This document shows, one piece after another, positions 10,490-17,874 of a stretch of 64,000 bases of DNA; positions within the stretch are counted from its first letter, which is position 1, and each line of letters begins with the position of its first letter. The notes under the pieces are model-generated. The model was not told the origin of the DNA. It saw nothing but the letters and a program-made list of their open reading frames with translations, and ran no database searches. Source of the DNA: Spirochaetota bacterium (GTDB lineage Bacteria > Spirochaetota > Spirochaetia > Treponematales > Treponemataceae). Both the position numbers and the translations under genes were made by a program. The stretch is from assembly GCA_023393015.1 (NCBI GenBank), contig JAEWMY010000016.1, positions 62,001 to 126,000 of the forward strand. The letters are read 5' to 3'.

Positions 10490-11398
10490 ATGAAAAGGAC
10501 CGTCGCACTGACCGTATCGCTCGCCATACTCGCGCTCGCCTCTTGCGCCAAGCCGCAAACCGCGTGGATAACCGACATCGACGAGGCCACCGCCGTCGCG
10601 TCGAAGACGAAAAAACCGCTGCTCATCGTGCTGACCGGTTCCGACTGGAACGAGGAAAGCAAGACGCTCGCGACGAACGTCTTCAACGACGAGTTCTTCG
10701 GGACCGGGACCTCGAAGTACGTGCTGTGCAACCTGGACATCCTCGAGGACGACTCGGCCGTCGATCAGGCGGTGGCCGAACGGAACTACAAGGCGGCCGA
10801 GGCCCTCGGAGTGACGGGCATCCCCGCGCTCATCCTCCTCACCCATCTCGGAGACGTGTACGCGAACGTCCAGCTCGACTCCTCGCTCGCGGGACCCGAG
10901 GCGTTCTACGCCGTAGCCGACGCGCATCTCGATAACGGCAAGAAGCTCGCGTCGTTCCGCAGGAAGGCCGACTCCTCGAAAGGCGTGGAGCGCGCGAAGA
11001 ATCTCGACGCCTTCCTCGAGGCCCTGGCCCCCGGACAGCGCGAGAAATACGGCGAGATGATCCGCGAGATCCCGACGCTCGACGCCGACGGCGAAGCCGG
11101 GCTCAAGGGGAAATACCTCCTGCAGATAACCTATCTCGACGCGGTCGCCCTCTTTCAGGACGGCAAGGTGACAGAAGCGGGACAGCGATTCTTCTCGCTT
11201 GCCGAATCGGGCGGGCTCACTCCGGCGCAGGAGCAGGAAGCCTGGTACATGGGCGCGTACATGTACGCCATGTCGGAGACGGTCGACAACGCCCTCGTCG
11301 TCAAGTGGCTCGAAAAGGCCGTCGCGACCGATCCGGACGGACCGGGCGCCGCGAACATCAGGGCGACGCTCGAACAGGTCCGCTCGATGCCCGAGTAG
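10490..11398 (+). CDS. thioredoxin-fold lipoprotein lacking the CXXC motif
   Basis: 302-residue secreted lipoprotein: signal sequence with lipobox LASC (Cys19), then a thioredoxin-like domain (about residues 25-150; KPLLIVLTGSDWNEESKTL, followed by GVTGIPALILL with the cis-proline position). Where thioredoxins carry WCxxC this protein reads DWNEES, so disulfide chemistry is not expected. Residues 160-302 are helical, TPR-like (a C-terminal block with AWYMGAYMYAMSETVDNALVVKWLEKA). ATG 10490 follows a GGAG site that directly abuts the purL stop, so it is probably co-transcribed with purL, although no functional link is known. A chaperone or binding role is inference. Confidence 0.7.
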   Translation: MKRTVALTVSLAILALASCAKPQTAWITDIDEATAVASKTKKPLLIVLTGSDWNEESKTLATNVFNDEFFGTGTSKYVLCNLDILEDDSAVDQAVAERNYKAAEALGVTGIPALILLTHLGDVYANVQLDSSLAGPEAFYAVADAHLDNGKKLASFRRKADSSKGVERAKNLDAFLEALAPGQREKYGEMIREIPTLDADGEAGLKGKYLLQITYLDAVALFQDGKVTEAGQRFFSLAESGGLTPAQEQEAWYMGAYMYAMSETVDNALVVKWLEKAVATDPDGPGAANIRATLEQVRSMPE

Positions 11399-11426
11399 CG
11401 GAACGCCTCGCGCGCCCGCCCGCGCC

Positions 11427-11455
11427 TTGACGACGCGGGCGACGCGGAGTATCCT
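11427..11455 (+). promoter_or_regulatory. promoter of CNNM-RCK gene cluster
   Basis: -35 TTGACG (11427-11432), 17-bp spacer, -10 TATCCT (11450-11455). The ATG is 12 bases after the -10 box, giving a leader of only about five bases without a Shine-Dalgarno sequence. Confidence 0.55.
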
Positions 11456-11467
11456 TTCGATAAAGTA

Positions 11468-12811
11468 ATGGAACCAGCCCGCCCCCCGTCCTGTCTTCTC
11501 TACTCGCTCGCGTTCTTAGGCCTCCTTCTCGCGTCGGCCTTTTTCTCGGCGACCGAGACGGCATTCCTCTCCGCCAGCAGACTGCATCTCCGCTATCTCC
11601 GGGAAAAGGGCGACAGGCGCGCGCGTCGCGTCGAAAGGCTCCTCGCGCGCAGAAGCCGATTCCTCAACTCGATTCTCGTCGGCAACAACGTCGTCAACGT
11701 CGCGCTTTCCTCCGTCGCGACGGCCCTCGCCGTCTCGGCCGCCGGCGTGGCCGGCGTCGGGATAGCGACCGCCGCGGCGAGCGTGGCGATACTCGCCTTC
11801 GGCGAGATCATACCGAAAACCTCGGCGCTTTCGCGACCGGAACGGGCGGCGCTCTCGCTCTCCGCTCCCGCGGCCCTGTTCGTGGCCGCGGCGACGCCCG
11901 TCGTCACGCTGCTCGGCGGGCTCACCTTCGCGCTGGAACGGCTCGGCGGAAAGAAGCCCGAGGGCTCGCACGGCCGCGTGACCGAGGACGACCTCCGCGC
12001 GCTCATCGAGGTCGGCGAGGAAGAGGGCGTGCTCGCGGAGGGCGGAGGGCGCATGATGGAAGGCATCCTCGACTCGAGCGACCTGAGCGCCCGCGACATC
12101 ATGACCCCGAGGCCGCGCATCGCGGCGCTTCCCCTCGACGCGACCCGCGCCGAGATCCTCGACGCATCAAGGGAAACCGGGTTCTCGAGGTTTCCCGTGT
12201 TCGGCGAGAGCATAGACGACGTGCGGGGCATCGTGCACGTCAAGGACGTCTTTCTGGCCGGCGACGGCTCGCCGAACAGATCGGCGCGGGATTTCATGCG
12301 TCCGGCCCCGTTCGTCTTCGAATCGAGCAGGATACCCGCGCTTCAACGTCTCCTGCACGAGAAGAACAGCAACTGCGCGATCGTAATCGACGAGTTCGGC
12401 GGCACGGCGGGACTCGTCGCGATCGAAAACATCTTCGAGGAGATATTCGGAAGCATACGCGACGAGTACGACGCGCCGGACCGCGCCGGGATCGGCGACC
12501 GGCGACCGGGCGCCGGCGTCGACGACGTCCGGCAGGGCGACGCGTCGGGAACGGCGCCGGCTCGGGGGGACGCCCCTACCGAGCTGTTCGTCGAGGGATC
12601 GAGCCGGCTCGACGAGCTTTCGGGAATTCTCGGAATCCCCCTCGAATCGCGCCATTACGACACGATCGCCGGATACCTCATGGAACGGGCGGACGACCTG
12701 CCGCGCGCGGGATACCGCCATTGCGAGCAGGGGTACTCATTTACGGTACTGTCGACTACCGGCCATCGAATCGACGAAATCAGGATCGCCTCCGGGGAGG
12801 GTCAGCCATGA
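11468..12811 (+). CDS. CNNM/CorC-family divalent metal transporter 1
   Basis: 447-residue membrane protein of the HlyC/CorC (CNNM, DUF21) family, linked in other bacteria to Mg2+/Co2+ export. N-terminal DUF21 membrane domain (about residues 1-190; ASAFFSATETAFLSASRL and LVGNNVVNVALSSVATALA), CBS pair (about 215-335; DIMTPRPRI, then AIVIDEFGGTAGLV) and a C-terminal CorC_HlyC domain (about 372-445). A low-complexity linker rich in Gly, Asp and Arg joins the last two. The ATG has no Shine-Dalgarno site and the promoter gives almost no leader. It overlaps the second CNNM gene by 4 bp. Confidence 0.85.
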   Translation: MEPARPPSCLLYSLAFLGLLLASAFFSATETAFLSASRLHLRYLREKGDRRARRVERLLARRSRFLNSILVGNNVVNVALSSVATALAVSAAGVAGVGIATAAASVAILAFGEIIPKTSALSRPERAALSLSAPAALFVAAATPVVTLLGGLTFALERLGGKKPEGSHGRVTEDDLRALIEVGEEEGVLAEGGGRMMEGILDSSDLSARDIMTPRPRIAALPLDATRAEILDASRETGFSRFPVFGESIDDVRGIVHVKDVFLAGDGSPNRSARDFMRPAPFVFESSRIPALQRLLHEKNSNCAIVIDEFGGTAGLVAIENIFEEIFGSIRDEYDAPDRAGIGDRRPGAGVDDVRQGDASGTAPARGDAPTELFVEGSSRLDELSGILGIPLESRHYDTIAGYLMERADDLPRAGYRHCEQGYSFTVLSTTGHRIDEIRIASGEGQP

Positions 12812-14076
12812 GTCCCGCTCACGTCGCCACGGCCGTTACCCTCGTCGCCCTCGTGTTCTGCTCGGCGCTCTTTTCGGCGGCCGAGACCGCTATCACCTCG
12901 ATCACCAGGACGCGGGCGCGCGTCCTGCGAAAGAGCAGGGACGCGCGGGACCGCGCCGTAGTCGCCCTGATAGACGAGCGCGACGCGACGGTGACGGCCC
13001 TCCTCGTCGGGAACAACGTCGTCAACGTCGCCGCGGCGAGCCTCGCGACCGCCGCCGGAATGGACTCGTCGTTCGAGGGCGGCGCGCTCGCAGCGGCGGT
13101 CGGGATGACGGCGATCATACTCGTTTTCGGAGAGATCGTCCCGAAGACGCTCGCCTCCGAAAATCCGACGCGGGCGGCGCGTACCCTCTCCACGTTCACG
13201 AGGATTGTCCGGATCGTGACGAAACCGGCCGTCGCCGCGTTCTCGCGCGCGAACGCGGCCTTCGCGCGCGCGCTCGCGAGGGCGTTCCCGCTCGACTCGT
13301 CCCGGCTCACGGAAGACGAACTGCGCCTCATGATGGACGCCGGAAAGCGCGACGGCGCGCTCGGCGAAAGCGAACACCGCCTCCTCGCGCGCGCGGTCGA
13401 CTTCGCGACCAGGACCGTCAGGGAGATCATGACGCCGCGGACCGCCATCGCGGCGGTTCGGGCCGAGGCGGATATCGACGAGATAGCCGCCGCCTTCGCC
13501 GCGTGCGGATATTCGCGAATGCCGGTTTACGACGGGACGCCCGACGACATCGTCGGCATGCTCCACTTCAAGGACGCGCTCTTCGCGCGCGAGTCGGGCG
13601 GCAGTCCGTCCGCCGGGGAGCTCGCCCGCGAGATGCCGCACGTTCCGGAGAACATGACCGCGCGCGACCTCCTCTCGGAGCTGAAGCGGACCTCGCTCAA
13701 CATGGCTGTAGTCGTGGACGAACGCGGCGCCACGGCGGGCCTCGTCACGATGGACGACGCGATCTCGAGCATAATCGGCGGGATCCGCGACGAGTTCGAC
13801 GTCGACGGGGAACATCCCCGGGAGCTCGTGCAGGTGCTCGGCCCGAGGCACATCAAGGTTCCGGGAAACCTGCGCCTCGAGGACCTCAACGCGCTCATGA
13901 AACTCTCTCTCGACTCGCGTTTCTTCGAGACGGTCGGAGGATACGTCATGGAACTCGCCGAGAGGCTGCCCGACAAGGGAGAGACCGTCCGCGACGGCGC
14001 CCTTCTTTTCAGGGTGATCGAGCGGGGCCCTCGTTCCATCCAGAGACTCGACATCACGGTTTCCGAAAAGGAGTAG
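12808..14076 (+). CDS. CNNM/CorC-family divalent metal transporter 2
   Basis: 422-residue paralogue of the preceding gene with the same plan: DUF21 membrane domain (SALFSAAETAITSITRT; LVGNNVVNVAAASLATA), CBS pair (EIMTPRTAIAAV; MAVVVDERGATAGLV) and CorC_HlyC domain (IKVPGNLRLEDLNALMKLSL). ATG 12808 overlaps the previous stop (ATGA) and has GGAGGG before it. Tandem CNNM pairs can form hetero-oligomers or act on different metals; neither is shown here. A soluble RCK-type protein follows after 3 bp in the same operon. Confidence 0.85.
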   Translation: MSPAHVATAVTLVALVFCSALFSAAETAITSITRTRARVLRKSRDARDRAVVALIDERDATVTALLVGNNVVNVAAASLATAAGMDSSFEGGALAAAVGMTAIILVFGEIVPKTLASENPTRAARTLSTFTRIVRIVTKPAVAAFSRANAAFARALARAFPLDSSRLTEDELRLMMDAGKRDGALGESEHRLLARAVDFATRTVREIMTPRTAIAAVRAEADIDEIAAAFAACGYSRMPVYDGTPDDIVGMLHFKDALFARESGGSPSAGELAREMPHVPENMTARDLLSELKRTSLNMAVVVDERGATAGLVTMDDAISSIIGGIRDEFDVDGEHPRELVQVLGPRHIKVPGNLRLEDLNALMKLSLDSRFFETVGGYVMELAERLPDKGETVRDGALLFRVIERGPRSIQRLDITVSEKE

Positions 14077-14079
14077 ACG

Positions 14080-15519
14080 ATGCGTTACCACCAGAGAAAG
14101 GACCTGAAGGTCCTTGTCGCGGGAACTTCCCCGTTCAACGACACGGTTATCCGAGAACTGCTCGCGGCGAAGGGCCCCGTGTACGGGAACTCGCGCGTCG
14201 GTTCAATAACGGCGGTCGTGGGCGGGGACGCGGAACGGAGGTTGGCGCGGCACCCGGGGCTTTCCTTCGTCCCCGGCGACGCGGCGGACCCGGCCGTCCT
14301 CGAACGGGCGGGCTCGTCCGGCGCGGACGTCATTCTCGTGAACGCGTACGGTTCGGGAAACGCGGAACGCGAGACGAAAGCGGTGCTGCGGGCGCTCCGC
14401 GAACCGCGCGCGGCGCCGAAGCCGGGCGCCCAGGTCTCCGCGACGGGGCGCGGGGACGGCGCGACGCGCGACGGAACGGCATTCCACTGCGTCGAGGACG
14501 TCTTCACGCGACTGATAGCGCAGTCGGCCCGGCAACGCGGGCTCGCCCGCGTCTATCGGGAACTGCTTTCGTTCCACGGAAACGACTTCTATTTCCTGCC
14601 GGGACGCGACCTCGCGGGCATAACCTTCAGCCGCTGCCTCAGGGCCTTCGCGAACGCCTGTCCAGTCGGGATCAGGCGGGGCGGAAAGACGACCCTCAAT
14701 CCGGCCATGACCGACACGATCGGCCACGACGACGAGCTCGTCATCCTCGCGCACTCGCTTTCCGACGTGACGAAGAACCCCTCGATCCTCCCGATTCCCG
14801 ACGAGACCTCGATATCGCGCGACGAGCTCGCGACCATGCGTCAGGAATCGTACCTGTTTCTCGGATGGAACCGGCTCTGCCCGGGAATACTCGCCGAAAT
14901 CAACCGGTATTCCCACGAGGACTCGGTCGCGGGCATAACCGCGGAAGGCGGCGAAGCGCGCGGGGCCTTGCCGCGATTGGGCAACCTCGCGCTGACGGCC
15001 CTCGAGGGGTCCTGCTATGACGACGCCTTTCTCGGCTCGATCCCCTGGGAGCACTGGGAGAACGTCATCATTCCGGGGACGGCCGAACCCGGCGACGGTT
15101 CGGCGACGGAACGCCTGTCGGCGGTGCGCTCGGCCCTCGCGACCCGCGGCTTCGAGAACAACCTGACGGCCGTATCCTGGAAAGCGGACGACGGGGAATC
15201 CCTCGAAGGCGTCCTTTCGGTCACGCTCGTCTTCCGGATACTCGCGCAACTCGCGCTCAACCCCGGACTATCGGAAGTCATAACGGAGATAACCTCCCCG
15301 GTCGGCGCGGAAATCTACCTCAAACCCGTGGAAAACTACGTGGTATTGGACAAACCGTGCGACTTTTACACTATACTTGAGTCAGCGAAACGAAAGGGCG
15401 AAACGGCCATCGGCTTTACGAAAAGCGGGAATCCTTCACCATCGATCAACCCGCCGAAGGCCCAGAAGGAGCGGTTTGGCCACTTTGACCGGATCGTCGT
15501 CCTCGCGGACGAAAACTGA
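14080..15519 (+). CDS. CASTOR/POLLUX-like RCK protein without pore domain
   Basis: 479-residue protein resembling the cytosolic RCK region of CASTOR/POLLUX ion channels. A Rossmann-like start (KVLVAGTSPFNDTVIREL, residues 9-26) is followed by a second half with GIRRGGKTTLNP and DDELVILAHSLSD. Canonical members have transmembrane helices and a pore before this region. Here the protein starts directly at the Rossmann fold, and no hydrophobic segment long enough for a pore is present, so it is soluble. The start at 14080 is tight, with GGAG overlapping the CNNM2 stop. Clustering with two CNNM transporters suggests a nucleotide- or ion-sensing regulatory subunit; this is inference. Confidence 0.6.
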   Translation: MRYHQRKDLKVLVAGTSPFNDTVIRELLAAKGPVYGNSRVGSITAVVGGDAERRLARHPGLSFVPGDAADPAVLERAGSSGADVILVNAYGSGNAERETKAVLRALREPRAAPKPGAQVSATGRGDGATRDGTAFHCVEDVFTRLIAQSARQRGLARVYRELLSFHGNDFYFLPGRDLAGITFSRCLRAFANACPVGIRRGGKTTLNPAMTDTIGHDDELVILAHSLSDVTKNPSILPIPDETSISRDELATMRQESYLFLGWNRLCPGILAEINRYSHEDSVAGITAEGGEARGALPRLGNLALTALEGSCYDDAFLGSIPWEHWENVIIPGTAEPGDGSATERLSAVRSALATRGFENNLTAVSWKADDGESLEGVLSVTLVFRILAQLALNPGLSEVITEITSPVGAEIYLKPVENYVVLDKPCDFYTILESAKRKGETAIGFTKSGNPSPSINPPKAQKERFGHFDRIVVLADEN

Positions 15520-15544
15520 AAAAAACACGCAGGCGGTACCAACG

Positions 15545-17728
15545 GTGAAACTGGGAAAAAAACTCGGCATTGTATTCATCCTGATCGCGATCCTTCCGTT
15601 CGCGAGCGGCATGACCTTCATCATCCTAAGCTCGGGCGAGATCATACGGAATACCGCGATAGCGAATCTTTCGGAGTTTACCGCCAACGTCGCGGGGAAC
15701 GTTTCCGCGTTCTTCATGAGCGCCTCGGGATACGTGCTTTCCTACTCCGAGCATCCCGACGCGAAGCGCCTTGATTGGGCCGCGATGGATCCCGTGCTCG
15801 AGACGATCGCCGAAAACAGCGTCCTCATCGATTCATTCCTCCTGATCCGGAGGGACGGCGCCTACTACCGTTCCGACAACGACGGAAATCCCTCGCGCGG
15901 CGGACTCGTGACGGCCGATAACGCAGTCCCGTTCTCCGCTCCCCTTTCCCTCTCGGGTCGCGAGTATTTCCAGAGAACCGTCGTCAAGAATTCCGGTAAC
16001 GCCAGGATCCTCTACGTCTCAGACCCGAACCTCTCCCGCTCCACGGGCAAGAAACAGATCGTCATAGCGGCGAGCATGGCGGGGCGGGGGGCTCCGGTCG
16101 GGGCCTTCGGCGCGACCGTCGGTTCGGCCGCGATAGAGCGGGTCCTGGACTCGGCGACGCTCGAGCTCGCGGCCAAGATGGGGCACAACGCGGTATTCGC
16201 CCTCGTGAGCCAGTCGGGCGCGCTCGTCTCCCTCCGGAAAAACGACCCGAGCGACGGACGGTTCAAGGAGTACGCGTTCACCCTGGAAGAGGAAACGACG
16301 ACGGAGATGCTCCCCGAGGCGTTCAGGCAGGCCCAACTCGAGCTCGAAAGATCGAACGAACCGTTCGTCGCCCTGACCGACCCGGAAAACGGAAAAAAAT
16401 GGCACATGGCGGGCGCTCGCGTCTCGGGCACCGACTTCTCCGTCATCCTCGCGGTTCCCGACGAGGATCTCTTCGTCGCCATCAACAACATGTGGCGTAC
16501 CATCTACGCGATTTCGGCGATTACCCTCCTGGTGGTTCTCGCCGTATCCGCCCTCTTGGGCGGGCGGCTCGCGAAACCGCTCAAGAAAACCGCGGAGACG
16601 CTGAAGGACATCGCCGAGGGCTCGGGCGACCTCACCTACCGGCTCAAGCTCGAGGGGAAGGACGAGACGACCGAAGTCGGACACTACTTCAACAAGTTCA
16701 TCGAAACGCTCCACGGGATGATATCGCTCGTCAGGAACGAGGCTACGAGCATGGGCGAGCTTTCCCGCGAACTGAACGACCGCGCGGCCGGCATCAGGGG
16801 CGACATCGAAGCGATCTCGGCGAACGTGTCCGATCTCAACTTCCAGACCGAGGAACAGAGCGCGAGCGTGACCGAAACGTCTTCCACGATACACGAGATC
16901 GCCAAGAACATCGAAAGCCTCACTCAGCAGATCGAGGGTCAGTCGGCCAGCGTGACCGAGTCATCCGCGGCGATCCAGCAGATGGTCTCGAACATCAACT
17001 CGATATCGACCAACCTCGACAGGGCGGGAGCGGGATTCGACACCCTCCTTTCGGCCGCCAACGGCGGACGCGACAGCATGCAAAACGTCATCGAGCTCGT
17101 GAAGAGCGTCTCCAACCAGTCGGAGCACCTCCTCGAGACGAACGAGATAATCGACTCCATCGCGAGCCAGACGAACCTCCTCGCCATGAACGCCGCCATA
17201 GAGGCCGCGCACGCGGGCGAAGCCGGAAAGGGCTTCTCGGTCGTGTCCGACGAGATACGCAAGCTCGCGGAAAGTTCGGCCGAACAGTCGAAACTGATCG
17301 AGACGGAACTTCGAAACGCGGTCAACACGATCGCGACGATCGTCGAGGCCTCGGCCGTGGCCGACAACGCGTTCACCTCCGTCACCACGCAGATCAAGGA
17401 AGCGACGGGGCTCGTGCAGGAAATACGCATGGCGATGAAGGAGCAAACCGAGGGAAGCCGGCAGGTGCTCGAGGCCCTCGACGAGATCCAGAACATCACC
17501 GTGCAGATCAGGGACGGATCGCTCGAGATGAACCAGGGGGCCGACATGATCCTCAAGGAGATGTCGCGGCTCGAGGAGAATTCGCTCAAGGTCCAGAAAA
17601 GCACGCAGGACATAGCCCGATCGAGCGACGCGATCGGCACGGCGATCGGCGAGATAGCCGGCGTGACTGAGAAAAATTCCGTCGCGGTCAAATCCCTTAC
17701 CGAGCTCACCGACCGGTTCAAGCTCTAG
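15545..17728 (+). CDS. methyl-accepting chemotaxis protein (dCache type)
   Basis: 727-residue chemoreceptor. TM1 about residues 7-29, periplasmic Cache-like sensor about 35-315, TM2 about 318-338, HAMP about 338-390, then the signalling domain. The conserved hairpin tip is SQTNLLAMNAAIEAAHAGEAGKG around residues 540-562. It signals to CheA/CheW to steer motility. The ligand is unknown, and the C-terminus (TDRFKL) has no CheR-binding pentapeptide. GTG 15545 was chosen because the hydrophobic anchor follows directly; the open frame extends upstream into the previous gene without another plausible start. Two hairpins follow the stop, the second a terminator. Confidence 0.85.
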   Translation: MKLGKKLGIVFILIAILPFASGMTFIILSSGEIIRNTAIANLSEFTANVAGNVSAFFMSASGYVLSYSEHPDAKRLDWAAMDPVLETIAENSVLIDSFLLIRRDGAYYRSDNDGNPSRGGLVTADNAVPFSAPLSLSGREYFQRTVVKNSGNARILYVSDPNLSRSTGKKQIVIAASMAGRGAPVGAFGATVGSAAIERVLDSATLELAAKMGHNAVFALVSQSGALVSLRKNDPSDGRFKEYAFTLEEETTTEMLPEAFRQAQLELERSNEPFVALTDPENGKKWHMAGARVSGTDFSVILAVPDEDLFVAINNMWRTIYAISAITLLVVLAVSALLGGRLAKPLKKTAETLKDIAEGSGDLTYRLKLEGKDETTEVGHYFNKFIETLHGMISLVRNEATSMGELSRELNDRAAGIRGDIEAISANVSDLNFQTEEQSASVTETSSTIHEIAKNIESLTQQIEGQSASVTESSAAIQQMVSNINSISTNLDRAGAGFDTLLSAANGGRDSMQNVIELVKSVSNQSEHLLETNEIIDSIASQTNLLAMNAAIEAAHAGEAGKGFSVVSDEIRKLAESSAEQSKLIETELRNAVNTIATIVEASAVADNAFTSVTTQIKEATGLVQEIRMAMKEQTEGSRQVLEALDEIQNITVQIRDGSLEMNQGADMILKEMSRLEENSLKVQKSTQDIARSSDAIGTAIGEIAGVTEKNSVAVKSLTELTDRFKL

Positions 17729-17772
17729 CGAGCGCGCCGCCGCCTCCGCCCGAGGCGGCGGCGGACACGACA

Positions 17773-17805
17773 ACGCCATCGGACGCGCCTCCGGTGGCGT
17801 TTTTT
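17773..17805 (+). terminator. rho-independent terminator after chemoreceptor
   Basis: ACGCCATCGGA pairs with TCCGGTGGCGT (11 bp with one G-T pair) followed by a run of Ts from 17800. A separate perfect 11-bp GC hairpin without T-tract lies at 17736-17762 just after the stop codon. Confidence 0.8.
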
Positions 17806-17810
17806 CTTGC

Positions 17811-17839
17811 TTGCGCAGAAACAGAAAAAGGGATATTCT
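17811..17839 (+). promoter_or_regulatory. promoter of first GH94 gene
   Basis: -35 TTGCGC (17811-17816), 17-bp spacer, -10 TATTCT (17834-17839). The leader is about 29 nt and carries GGAGGA before the ATG at 17875. Confidence 0.6.
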
Positions 17840-17874
17840 TTTGTTGATGAAAGAAACTAACGGAGGATTACCAG

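Noticed and set aside
17736..17762. 11-bp GC hairpin right after the chemoreceptor stop as the terminator
   Set aside because: No T-tract follows; the hairpin at 17773-17805 with its T run is the better terminator.
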